Shown: piece after piece, positions 35,203 to 45,582 of the stretch
Numbering within the stretch: the first letter of the stretch is position 1
Layout of the letters: each line of letters starts with the position of its first letter
Origin: Cordia subcordata
Lineage: Eukaryota; Streptophyta; Magnoliopsida; Boraginales; Cordiaceae
Assembly: GCA_028554755.1 (NCBI GenBank)
Contig: JAPTOF010000003.1
Span: forward strand, 7,835,501-7,899,500
Length of the DNA: 64,000 nucleotides
Reading direction: 5' to 3'
The notes under the pieces: model-generated
What the model saw: the letters and a program-made list of their open reading frames with translations, nothing else
Databases searched by the model: none
Told to the model about the DNA's origin: nothing
Translations under genes and position numbers: made by a program

Positions 35203-35705
35203 TCATAATTGTAACATTCCCAACTCCCTTCTAATGCTTAAAAATTGGTTTTCATGCAGTGGTTTGGTAAAAATATTAGCAAGTTGATGGAGAGAGTCAA
35301 CAAAATTTAGCACAACATCACCTTTTTGCAGATGATCACGAACGAAATGGTGTCTTATTTCTATGTGCTTGGTCCTAGAATGTTGAATCGGATTTTTAGT
35401 GAGATTGATTGCACTTGTGTTATCACATATAATTGGAACTTGCTCAAACATCACACCAAGGTCAAGCAAAGTTTGTTTCATCCAAAGAACTTGTGAAACA
35501 CAATTTCCTACTGCAATATATTCCGGTTCAGTTGTTGAAAGTGCTACACTATTTTGCTTTCTACTTAACCATGAAACTAAGCAATTTCCAAGAAAATGAC
35601 AGGTTGCACTAGTGCTTTTCCTATCAATTTTATAACCAACAAAGTCAGCGTCGGAATAACCTACTAGTTCAAAATTTGTTCCTTTAGGATACCGAAGCCC
35701 TAATG
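35203..35705 (-). pseudogene. Sirevirus RNase H region (permuted element)
   Basis: The text starts near 35705 with YPKGTNFELVGYSDADF, continues with STSATCHFLG, LVSWLSRKQNSVALSTTE and the 92-codon stretch 35203-35481 (CDNTSAINLTKNP, HIEIRHHFVRDH, ending LANIFTKPL). RNase H residues D, E and D are visible. The reverse transcriptase that should precede it is absent; the sequence changes abruptly to host-gene text at about 35706. Confidence 0.85.
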
Positions 35706-36095
35706 CTTTATGGAATCAGAGTCTTTATAATTCAAGAAGCTCCTGCAACCATAAAGCTTATCAACAGCATCACCAAAATTATCTGCACACACTTTATATC
35801 AGCTTTTCAGCACTGGATCTTTGGCAACACTTAGCAATGCGTTAGCATACTTCTTAATTGATGTGGTACAGCTTATAGCTTGATCAATTGCAATTTGGCC
35901 GAGGCCATGAATATCTACACAAGTAGAATGACGATTAGATCTTAAAACCTGATTACAAAGAGAAGGATTCTGTGTTTTTGGACAAATTTGATCAATCAAA
36001 TCAACTTGGGTACTTAATAGAACTTATACTGTCAAAAGTAAAGCCCAGAGAAATGAACGAGTAAAAGCCAAGGCTATCTTCTCTCTGCAGATTCT
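35706..36095 (-). pseudogene. Broken invertase/pectin methylesterase inhibitor (PMEI) gene
   Basis: The open stretch 35799-35999 reads IDQICPKTQNPSLC, then STCVDIHGLGQIAIDQAI and SVAKDPVLKS, the start of a plant PMEI four-helix domain with its first cysteine pair. Downstream, after a TGA at 35799-35801, the text goes on with YKVCADNFGDAVDKLYGC until about 35710, where the Sirevirus RNase H begins. The last helices are therefore lost. Upstream a hydrophobic signal-peptide-like stretch (SFLWALLLTV) is cut by TAA at 36024-36026, and no good ATG remains (ATA at its place, about 36070). Such proteins act in the cell wall or vacuole by inhibiting invertase or pectin methylesterase. This copy should make no working product. 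Confidence 0.75.
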
Positions 36096-36577
36096 TTTCT
36101 ATCTAATGTTTTCTCGTCTCTTGAAGGCCTATTAATAAAATCACAAAGTAATTAAATAGTTTGTATTGGAAGAAATAAATGGAAAAATATAATGATTGTT
36201 TGAAATTTTTTTCCCTCTGATCTCTTCTTTTTCTAGACATGGTCTTATATAGTTTTAATGACCAAGCAAGATAAGGGAAAAAGACAATCAAAAGGCCTTA
36301 TGATAGTTTTGGATAGAAATCATTATTATTTCGATAGTAATGTTATTTGATAATCTTCTTTATATTATATGGTCAAAAATTGAAAAGATAAAGAATTAAA
36401 AATTAAAGAATATAATTTCTTATCTATTCTGAATATATATTATTAGATTTAATTTATAAATTTAATTTTTAATTCATTAATTCTTAAAATAATATTATTT
36501 TATGAACGCTAAGACTACCAAATACAAGATTCTTAAAAATTAAAGAACTTAATTTCTTATCTAGCCCTAATACCACT
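36096..36577 (-). other. PMEI relic promoter, AT-rich repeat and outer primer-binding-like motif
   Basis: A minus-strand TATA box ACTATATAAGACC lies near 36241-36253, about 170 bp upstream of the PMEI coding relic. From about 36380 to 36500 the DNA matches the AT-rich repeat at 51965-52100 (AAAGAATTAAAAATTAAAGAA, TTTAATTTATAAATTTAAT). The last bases, AATACCACT, resemble the primer-binding region of the adjoining Sirevirus. Confidence 0.45.
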
Positions 36578-38060
36578 TGTTAGGGCAAATATTTTAAGAG
36601 GGAGAGTGAATTAAGATATTGACTAATTTTCACAATAAAAAACACTCAATCAAAATAAACAATTTCACTCAGGCAATTAATCAAACAAATAAAGCACACA
36701 AGATAAATAGGAATAGACAGAAGAGAAAGAGAGTAGAGACAACCAATTTTTAGGCGGTTTGGTGAGCTTATATCCATCGCCTAAGGATGCTTCTATTAGA
36801 ACTTCAGCACTCCACTAGTATTTGTGCTTCTTTAAGTATTGGTGAGCACAAAACTAACTAGCTATACAACTCTTTGAAGCCCAACTTCAAAGAATCCAAG
36901 AGTCACACTCTTTAGGATTTCCCCGTACTCTCTAAAGCTTACAAAGTGTTTCTTTCAAGATATTCTAGCTTTTAGAGTGTGTTTACAGCAATAAATGAAG
37001 AAATAAATATGTAGAAAAGCTTAAGTTCTAGTAAGTGGATGTAGCAAAGTGTAGCTCTTGAATGCTCAAAGGGTTTCACAATAATAGCTCAAATCTCTCA
37101 ATGATTTCTAAGTAACTAATGATATGAAAGAGTTTGGAAAGCTTAAATGGTTATTTTTGATGGATAGGAAAGAGCATTTATAAAGAATACGAGTGTTAGG
37201 GCAAAGGTGGTTGAGAAAACTCCAAATGCTATGCAGTGGCTAAAATATTTAATGCTTCAGTGGAGGCCAGTTATCTAGGCCGGTTGATAGGCTCGGGGTC
37301 TGGCTTCCTTTTTTAAGCCACTGACTAGGTCGAGGGCCGTAGCTGGTCCATCGGCTAGGGGTCCGACTAAAAGCCCCAACATTCTGAAGAGGTTGGTCGA
37401 CCTTTGTGACTAGACGGTCAACTGGCCAGAGGGCCGTAGCTGGTCCATCGGCTAGGGGTCCGACTAAAAGCCCCAACATTCTGAAGAGGTTGGTCGACCT
37501 TTGTGACTAGACGGTCAACTAGCCAGGGGGTCCGGCCACTCTAGAATGAATAAAACATTGCCAAACAAGTTTAAGAAGCACCTAAGTTTGAATCAAGGCA
37601 TTTTTGCATGTATAGACCAATTTAAAGACAGTTTTTCTGGAACATTTGAAGCTCAAAACATGTTAACACAATTCTATGAAGTTTTTCAAGATTTTATGCA
37701 ATAAAATTAGGTTTTCAAGAATGTAAACCATTGCCCATAAAAATTTTACGCAAATGATGCAATGAGAAGATAAAAAGATTCAGCTATTAAGGTGAACCTA
37801 AGGCTATTCACAAGAAGCATTAATCTTGTACCCTTTATGACACCTTGTCTTTACCTTTTGACTTCTCATCTTCTTCTTCTTCAAGCTTGAGCTCTTTTCT
37901 TGGATAGCATTCTTCACAATTTAATTATGGTTCAACACTTTTCATCAATTCCAAGCACCTATCTTAAGAATGTATTCAACCAAGCTCACAAAGGGTTTTA
38001 GTAAATTAGGAATATAATTTGCATCATCAAAATTATCATAAAATCAATATTAAGTCAACA
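36578..38060 (-). repeat. 3' LTR of the second Sirevirus
   Basis: Plus-strand ends are TGTTAGGGC and AAGTCAACA; partner 48350-49744. A minus-strand TATA box CTTTATAAATGC lies at 37174-37185, with the GGTCGACC-type cluster upstream of it (37250-37540), partly duplicated in tandem. Confidence 0.9.
37334..37527. repeat. 97-bp tandem duplication in the LTR U3 region
   Basis: Two almost identical units, 37334-37430 and 37431-37527, each contain CCATCGGCTAGGGGTCCGAC, TTGGTCGACC and CTAGACGGTCAACT. The partner LTR has a single, more diverged unit (about 49110-49220). The duplication therefore arose in this LTR after insertion, or was lost from the other. The ORF-like stretch here is only a by-product of the repeat. 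Confidence 0.9.
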
Positions 38061-38078
38061 ATCTCACCCTTTCTTTAT
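38061..38078 (-). other. Polypurine tract of the second Sirevirus
   Basis: Minus-strand CATAAAGAAAGGGTGAGAT directly precedes the LTR terminus TGTTGACTT, in the same TTTGTCATCAT context as the other Sirevirus. Confidence 0.75.
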
Positions 38079-38479
38079 GATGACAAATTATTATTTTTTT
38101 TTAAGAATGAAGTCTAAAAATTTTACTCCCCCTCAATATAAGCACATATAAATATCCAAAGCATGTTGTAGGGAGTTCAACAAAGTTACTCCCCCTTTCA
38201 AATTCAATCCATGCATATAAACAATCACCAAAGCATTTAAACATTCACCACATCATAAGCATTATCACAAATATACCATTCATTCCATTCATTCATAAAC
38301 CATTTAAGCAACTCATTTCATACCATACACTTCACCCCTTTTGGCATCTTCAAAATACATAAAAGCAAGAAAAGAAGATGAAGAAAAAGAACGCTACCAT
38401 TAGCAAAGGAAAGTAGTAACTAACAATGTCAAGCAAAAAAAAAAAAAAAACTAGCATCCAACTAAAATAAGCTAATGTA

Positions 38480-39939
38480 GTTTAGAAACCAACTAAATAT
38501 TGAAGAGTTTGAAATGCATGAAAAGCATAATGTTTTTGGAAAAAGCCATGGTGAACACAAAATTCAAGGATTGCGGTCGTGATAGTCCTTGAAGAAGTCC
38601 TTCATGTCCGAGCATGTCCTCTTGATCTCGGTGTCCACTTGATTCCTCCAAGCCGAAAGTTTCTCCCAATTTGCATTCCATGTGGCACTTATTTACCCAA
38701 TGCTTGTGTTGAGTGCCTGCATCAAAGTGAGAATCTGTGCCATGATGGAGGGATCATCTTGTTGAACCCCGGAGCTAGACCCAACATCACATCTCATTTC
38801 CTCACATCTCTGTGCATCAATCTGTGCTTGTTCTCATGAGACACACATGACTACTCTAAGTTCTACCTTTTTGGGAGGCAAGTCTGTCTCATTCTCTTCC
38901 GAGCTCACGTCCATTAGAATCATACTAGGCTCTCTCATCTCAACTTCTCTTTCCCTAGTGTGTTCTGCTTGTTCTTTCTCATCCAAGGCCTCTTGAGCTT
39001 TGTTCACATGCTAAGCTTTCGCTCCCATCACCAGATTGGTAAAGGTGGTACCATCCCTTGACAGTTACTTGATAGCTTCCCAAATATCACGAGGCAAACT
39101 AGTATAGGTTGCCCGACTGATAGGATACCCGTTGCACCAATATATCCCCATGAAGTTCATATAGTTCATATTGAAGTTTGAAGCATATGACTTAATTTTC
39201 TTCTTTGGCTTAATCTTAAAGTGATCGAAAATATGGGTTAAAGCTATGCCATAATCCAGAGTGGTTGTTTTACCTCTATCTTCACCATTTATATGAAGCA
39301 TATGATGTAAGATTAGGAAAGGTAAAGTAATTTGTTTCTTCTAAGTAAGCATGTAAAGCACATATGCATTCATCAAGGGAATCTTTCCATCATTTATCAT
39401 TCTATGAAGTAAAGCCTCACTAATGACCTTCAATGCTATTCTTTTATTAACTTCAACATCTTTAAATAAGGGAGTATCAAATCTAGGGATTTGGGACCGA
39501 CATCACGCCACATAAAATCAATGACTGCACTGGCATATTGTTTTGCTCTTTCTGGCCACCCTTGGCTATTATAGTGACTCTCTCTCCATCTACCGGAAGT
39601 CCAAAAATTTTCTTTAACACATCTTCCGTTAATATAAAAGACTTATTGCAAATTGTGGATTTAAGTTCAAGCTTAGGACTCCTACGTTCAACCTCAAGAT
39701 TTCATAAAATTCTTTGACCATTCCAACATAAACTCCGCAATTTAAATATAATAATATGTGCTAACCTTGACCATCAAAGAGTCAGAGAACGTTAGTACCT
39801 GCAAAATCGGTGTCTACAAGGCATTTCCTATACACCATAGATTACATGTCTTGAATCTTTGATGTCAATGTAGAGGAGATTGAGTTTTTGCCTTCTTGCT
39901 TCTCCCACGTTCATGGCCACTTCCTATTGGATTCACCAT
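38480..39939 (-). pseudogene. Envelope-like ORF relic of the second Sirevirus
   Basis: An ATG at 39937-39939 opens a basic N-terminus (SGHERGRSKKAKTQSPLH) that meets a stop after about 24 codons. Further fragments include 39065-39301, with LDYGIALTHIFDHFKIKPKK, resembling the middle of post-pol Sirevirus ORFs. Many stops follow. Position and start resemble the ORF at 33588-34806. Confidence 0.5.
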
Positions 39940-40029
39940 GTTTTTTGTGTGAAATTTTGAAAAATAATTGGATAAAACTTGTTTCATGAAGTGAGTTTGA
40001 TGATTTTGCAAGAAGATTGAAAGATTTTT

Positions 40030-40265
40030 GGTGAAAATTTGAACTTTGAAAGATAGATGTTGGGGGGGGTTAAGGTTTAGGTGAGAGAAATTGGGAAAAA
40101 AGTGAAAAAATGGGGTGAAAACCCTTAAATTTATCTTTCACCCATGCATTGTCGATCGACCAGCTATCGAATAGGTTGACTAGCTAGGTCGACCGGCCGG
40201 GTCAATGAGCTTGTTAAGTAAAGCTGGACACCTTCTATGTAGGTCGGTTGACTGAGAACATGAAA
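40030..40265 (-). promoter_or_regulatory. U3-like segment before the second envelope-like ORF
   Basis: 40145-40245 is a GC-rich cluster (GTCGATCGACCAGC, GGTCGACCGGCCGGG, GGTCGGTTGACTG) in an otherwise AT-rich region. It is followed on the minus strand by a weak TATA-like GATAAATTTAAGGG (about 40122-40135) and a pyrimidine-rich leader running to the ATG at 39939. Same arrangement as 34870-35165 in the other element, with a poorer TATA box. Confidence 0.4.
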
Positions 40266-40316
40266 AAATAATTTTTTTTACGAATTTAAAGCCACATATT
40301 CACATATAAACACATT

Positions 40317-41575
40317 TTAGCCACAATATTGCATGCCAATCTCTCTCTTAATCTTAAAAAATTGATCTTCATGCGAGGGTTTAGTAAAAATATTCACAAC
40401 TTGATGCAAAAAATCAATAAATTCAATGAAAATATAATCTTTTTGTACATGATCTCTAATAAAATGATGTCTAATCTCTATATGATTGGCTCTAGAGTGT
40501 TGCATAGGATTCTTTGTGAGATTTATAGCACTAGTGTTGTCACAATAGATAGGCACATAATCATAATTCAAACCATAATCAAGAAAATTTTATTTCATCT
40601 GCAAGATTTGAGTAATACAACTTCTGGCAGCTGTATACTTCACCTCAGTAGTAGCAATAGCTACATTATTTTGCTTCCTACTAGACCAAGACACTAAGGA
40701 ATGACCAAGAAATTGACATGTGCTGCTAGGACTCTTATAATCTACCTTACAACCAGCAAAATCCACATCTGAAAAACCACCTAAATCAAATGAAGTTCCT
40801 TTTGCATACCAAAGTCTGAAGTTATTAGTTCCCTTAAAATATCTAATGATTCGTTTTACGACAACTGATGTGTTTCCTTAGGATTAGATTGAAAACTAGT
40901 ACATAAACACACGACAAACATAATATCCGGCCTTGAGGCCATCAAGTAAAGTAAACTGCCAATTATACCTCAATATTTCTTCTCATTTACCAGCTTACCC
41001 ATTTCATCCTTGTCTAGCTTTATTGAGGGACTCATGGGGGTTTCGATCTCCTTGGCATCCTCAAGCCCAAACTTCTTTATTATCTCGTTTGTGAACTTGG
41101 CTTGATTTATGAAGATGCCCTTCTTTGTTTACTTGATTTGGAGTCCGAGGAAAAAGGCCAACTTTTCCATCATGCTTATCTTGAACTTCTTGTGCATACA
41201 TTTAAAAAAACTCTCACACAAAGCAACGTTAGTAGCACCAAATATTATATCATCCACATAGATTGGAACAAGTAAGATATTTTTTCCTTCTCTTTTACAA
41301 ACAAAGTGGAGTTAAGTTTTCCTCTCGCAAAACCATTTTCTACAAAAAAATCACTAAACCAATTATACCAAGCCCTAGGAGCTTGTTTTAAACCATGTAA
41401 AGCTTTTTCAAGTTTGAAAACATGGTTTGAAAAGCATGAATCTTCAAAACTCGAGATGTTGCTTGACATACACCTCTTCTTCAATAAAACCATTTAAAAA
41501 AGCACTCTTGACATCCATTTGATAAAGTTTAAAATCCATATAGCAAGTAAATGCAAGCAACATGCGAATGGACTC
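40317..41575 (-). pseudogene. Reverse transcriptase (C-terminal part) and RNase H of the second Sirevirus
   Basis: 41245-41575 carries MDVKSAFLNGFIEEEVYV and LEKALHGLKQAPRAWYNWFS of the reverse transcriptase. Text on through about 40900 covers the rest, with stops. 40317-40571 is the RNase H end (CDNTSAINLTKNPMQHSR, HIEIRHHFIRDH, VVNIFTKPS). The upstream reverse transcriptase piece is 3.1 kb away at 44716, on the far side of an inserted element. Confidence 0.85.
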
Positions 41576-42015
41576 TGTTGGGAATTCGGAGTGTTTGGAA
41601 TGAAGATAAACTAGATAGAAAAAAATGTAAAATATGATGGAAACCGTATATTTAACATGGTTCGGCCTTCGGCCTACGTCCACAGGCATACCAGAGAATT
41701 CCACTATGATGAGAACGAATACAATGCACGGAGAGAGAGCTTGGGCCTAGGGGCCCTCGCCCCTTACGCTCTTCTCACCCTCAAGGTCACTCGCTCTCTA
41801 TCTCACCTTTTTGTTTCTCTATCTTACACTAATACAATAAAGTATAAGAAACAACAAAATGACAACATTACGAATATGGTAATGCTCCAAATATGGTAAC
41901 ACTAAAGATATGGTATGAGAACAAATAAGGCAAGACTCTAAATATGGCAGGCTTCCTAATTTGGCCAGAACTTGGATCTTTACTGCCTATTTAGAATACA
42001 GGCCATATTCCAACA
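41576..42015 (-). repeat. 3' LTR of the non-coding LTR element
   Basis: 440 bp, plus-strand ends TGTTGGGAATTCGG and ATTCCAACA; partner 44256-44715. It contains the hairpin-forming GGTTCGGCCTTCGGCC (about 41660-41676). Minus-strand CCAAGGTGGAGATT (42016-42029), the polypurine tract, abuts it. Confidence 0.88.
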
Positions 42016-42029
42016 AATCTCCACCTTGG

Positions 42030-44240
42030 AACGTATTTGCTCTTCATCAACAACCTCAAACACCTCTTGCTCAAGCTGCCAAATTTGCCCTACGAAAGTC
42101 CTGCTGCCATGTATTGCCATACCTCCCAAGTCGCAAGCCACTTGCTAGAACTTGTCTCGACGGTATCTCTTTGGTCTCTCACGATCACCTCAAGATCGAA
42201 CCTACATGTGCAACACGTAGTGATTTAAGAAACTTCTCTAAGTGCCTAAGCATTCTCAATAGCTAATGCTTTCATCACTCTACCTTTTCCTTAAATCATG
42301 GTCTGCAGTACCAACTCACTGAATATCACTAGGACTAAGACCCCTATGACTCATCCTCTCATCATTCAGTGTATTGCCACATCCATAAGACTCGTTCGTT
42401 TCAATATGTTGAGTCAACCTGATTTAACTACCTCTGGCCATCTCTTAGAACACTCTCTGAGCTTTTGCAGCAAGCTCTACCTACTCCATGGCACCGTAGT
42501 TCAAATTAGCTCCAAGATACACCTTACCATGTACCACTAATTGTCGAGTCACACAAATTGCTCCAATTGCTACTTGACGGAACTCCTGAGCTCGACCCAG
42601 TTTCACTTGTTCCTTTATTCCACAATCTATACTCAACTACTGCTTCTCAGTATGATATGATCATCTCGCCATCCTCCAACGAGCAGGAGCACATGAGCAA
42701 GACAACCACATTGAGAAGTATCTCTAGAAGCTATAAATGGAGATTGTATCACGTAGTAGCATATCTTGGTCTTAAATCTTTGATTTATGGAAACACTGAG
42801 AAAATTCCAACTTTCTCTAAAAGAGTTCACCCAACTCTTCACACAAAGCTTCCAACCTATGTCCTCAATGAGACCCACACTGCTCTTAACTCGACACCTT
42901 GTTGGAATACTTACTGTCTTCATGAGTACTCACCGATCACCTCGTAAGTTTGCATCCATAAGTGATTACTACCTCCAGAAGGAACCCATACGACTGCTCC
43001 AACGAATTAGACCTCAATCTGCTTACCAAGACACACACTCACCATACATGAGTCTCATTGTCTTCTTCGCAACATAGCACCTACTAGTTCTCGCGTTCAG
43101 TCCTTTTCTCACTTGCGGCCCACACGTCATAAGAGCGTAGTGTTCATCACTTCTTCTCAATGCAACCGTCAAAACACATGATCGTACTCATTCAAGAAGA
43201 CCATATAAACGTCCATCCATCAATCTCTCAAATTCACACTTTCCCAAAGGTTGAAACCATCTTTGTTCACTCCAAAAACACATACAACCACTTGGAATTT
43301 GGCCAAATAGATTACAAGTTCAGACTTAGCACGTCGAAAAACTTTTACGAGCACCCAGTCAACTCTGGCCAACACCCGATCAACACAAAACCACAGTCAA
43401 AGTCAACAAAATTCATCAGATTCTATGTGTCAAAAAACATTAGAATAGGTCCTAGTCAACTCTTTTTAAGTTTGGTCAAAGCTCGATCAACTTAGTCAAA
43501 TTTTTTAGGTCAAAGGTCAAAATCTTTAGTTAAAGTGAGCTAACCATGCACTCTGCACATGTATCTACAGTCATGTATCCACAAGCTTACAGAACCAGCA
43601 AGCATCGTGTCACACCAGATGACTCCACTATCATCTTCTTCATTGACTTCACAGACCCAAAAACCTAAATAGCTAGTGACCTGAACCAACGCCATAGGAA
43701 GATCCAACTGTCACATCTCTGATCGCTGACCACCAATGCGTCTTCGACCACTGGCAACCTCAATGACGCCATTCAATCTACTTTTACATTCTACTTTACT
43801 GCGTCTATATTTGAGCTTTCACCAGTAACAATGGTGGCCACCAAACGCCATACAAATGACATCAAACTCTTCGTCTTACCTTCGTGCATCTATTCGCGTG
43901 CTCCACGCGAGCTATGAGGCCCCTTATTTCAATGAACCATGAGTTTGCTCCAGTTGTCCCAAGGTCAAGCCAGCGCCCTTACCGAGCTCCCTAAGTGGCA
44001 GCAACACCACAATTGGCTTCATCTTCACGCAAAGGTTCCATCGGTGTCTTCCTTTTCTGATAAGGACTCATTCTTCAGTGACAACGACAACAGTTTCAAT
44101 TCTCTATTTTTCTTTTCCACCAAATTCTCGTCCAAGTTCAAACGGATTTATTTTTTGTCCACTAACGTAATGGAACCAAATAATGAAAAATGAAATTCAT
44201 GCATTTTCACACAAAATGTCACACCCAGTCTCTAAACTAT
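42030..44240. other. Non-coding interior of the LTR element
   Basis: About 2.2 kb. Several plus-strand ORFs of 80-130 codons run through it, in the opposite direction to the element. None has a recognisable domain and their composition (Ser/Thr/Pro/His rich) looks like chance. I see no gene here. Confidence 0.6.
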
Positions 44241-44252
44241 GCTCTGATACTA
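44241..44252 (-). other. Primer-binding site of the non-coding LTR element
   Basis: Minus-strand TAGTATCAGAGC is one base different from the Met-tRNA complement, three bases inside the 5' LTR. Confidence 0.75.
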
Positions 44253-44255
44253 GTT

Positions 44256-44715
44256 TGCTGGAAATTCGGGGTGTTTGGAACAAAGATAAACAAGATAGAG
44301 AAAGATTTAAAACATGATGGACGCAGTATATTTAACGTGGTTCGACCTTCGGCCTATATCCACGAGCAGACAAGAGAATTCCACTATAATAAGAACGAAT
44401 ACAACACTCAGAGAAAAAGCTCAAGCCTAAGGGCCCTCGCCTCTCACGCTCTCCTCACCCTCAAGGTCACTCACTTTCTATCTCACCTCTTTGTTTCTCA
44501 TTTTCACACTAACACAATAGGCAAAGCCCCTATTTACAGAGTACAAGAAACAAAAAATGTGGCAACATTACGAATATGGTAATGCTCCAAATATGGTAAG
44601 GCTAGAGATTTGGTAGGAGAACAAATAAGGCAAGACACCAAATATGACAGGCTTTCTAATTTGGAGAGAATTAGGATCTTTGCTACCTATTTAAAATGCA
44701 GGCCATATTCCAATA
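44256..44715 (-). repeat. 5' LTR of the non-coding LTR element
   Basis: 460 bp, starting TGCTGGAAATTCGG and ending ATTCCAATA (the CA end has changed to TA). The main difference from the partner LTR is about 20 bp present here near 44521-44540 (GCAAAGCCCCTATTTACAG). Confidence 0.88.
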
Positions 44716-45582
44716 AACTCTAATCTAGCTATGGGGCCATAAGTTTCATCATAATCTATTCCTTCTCCTTGATTATACCCTTGAGCTGCAAGTCTAGCCT
44801 TATTCCTAGTTACTCCACTGGATTTCTTTAGTTTTTTTCTTAAATACCCATTTTGTTCCAATTATCGGGTCATCTCTAGGTCTTTCTACTAACTTCCATA
44901 CTTTGTTTCTATTGAATTGATTTAACTCCTCTTGCATGGAAATTATCCAATTTTTATTAAGTAAGACTTCTTTTACATTCTTAGGTCAATATGTGAAGTA
45001 AATGCAAAATCTCACAAAAGGTATTAAGGTTATGCCATGTTCTTACGCCTTGTGATGGATCATCAAGGATCTGATCTTGAGGGTGATTCCCTACGAGCTT
45101 CCAACTTCTCGTCAAGTCAATGTGAGTCTCCTTTTCGTCCAAGGTGGTGTTTTGATTTGAGCATTGTCCAACATCCTCCTTGACTTAAGACTTTTCTCCT
45201 TGATGTGCATTTTCTTGCTTAGTTGAAATCTCCTTGCTCGTTGGGGTTGATCTTCAATCGTAGTCTTCTCAAGGAGATAACATACATCATCAATAACCTT
45301 TCTCGGCTCAAATGGGTTAGTCTCATCAAATGTTATATGCATTGACTCTTCCACAACAAGAGTTCTTTTATTATAGACTCTATAAGCTTTACTTTTAGTG
45401 GAATAACCTAAAAATATATCCTCATCCAATTTAGTATCAAATTTTCTCAAGTGATCCTTTGTATTTAAAATGAAACATTTACAACCAAAGACTTTAAAAT
45501 ATGAAATCTTAGGGGTTTTTCCATGCCAAAGTTCATACGGAGTTTTATTCAAAATAGTCCTAATAAGGAGTCTATTTTGCAC
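44716..45582 (-). pseudogene. Integrase C-terminus and reverse transcriptase N-terminus of the second Sirevirus
   Basis: 45112-45582 carries the integrase end (LNKTPYELWHGKTP, FKVFGCKCFIL, GYSTKSKAYRVYNKRTLVVEES). About 44716-45000 carries the opening of the reverse transcriptase (KARLAAQGYNQGEGIDYDET, up to GPIARLE) and is cut by the non-coding LTR element. The segment between is a poorly conserved linker with stops. Confidence 0.82.

Larger units (their letters stand above)
28325..35705 (-). mobile_element. Sirevirus-type copia relic in circularly permuted order
   Basis: Reading the minus strand from high to low coordinates: RNase H (35705-35203), an envelope-like ORF (34806-33588), polypurine tract, one LTR (33268-31556), primer-binding site, gag, protease, integrase (to 28330). 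The 3' half of an element thus precedes its 5' half and both use the single LTR in the middle. Reverse transcriptase is missing and both outer ends are abrupt. An ORF after pol, a gag with a long coiled-coil between two zinc knuckles, and the TCATCAAAAAAGGGGAG tract are Sirevirus traits. Confidence 0.7.
41576..44715 (-). mobile_element. Non-coding LTR retrotransposon inserted in the reverse transcriptase
   Basis: LTRs lie at 41576-42015 and 44256-44715. A primer-binding site lies at 44241-44252 and a polypurine tract just inside the left LTR. Flanks GACTC (41571-41575) and AACTC (44716-44720) form a 5-bp target duplication with one change, and removing the element rejoins the reverse transcriptase text GPIARLESIRM. 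The 2.24-kb interior has only short ORFs on the non-coding strand and no gag or pol motif, so it must be mobilised by another element's enzymes. It is too long for a TRIM and shorter than usual LARDs. Confidence 0.85.

Noticed and set aside
37249..37479. 76-codon minus-strand ORF in the Sirevirus LTR
   Set aside because: It is created by the GC-rich tandem repeat in U3 and has no counterpart in the partner LTR.
42298..43495. Run of plus-strand ORFs (80-130 codons) in the interior of the non-coding LTR element
   Set aside because: They run against the element's direction, have no domain and biased Ser/His/Pro composition, and overlap each other in different frames.
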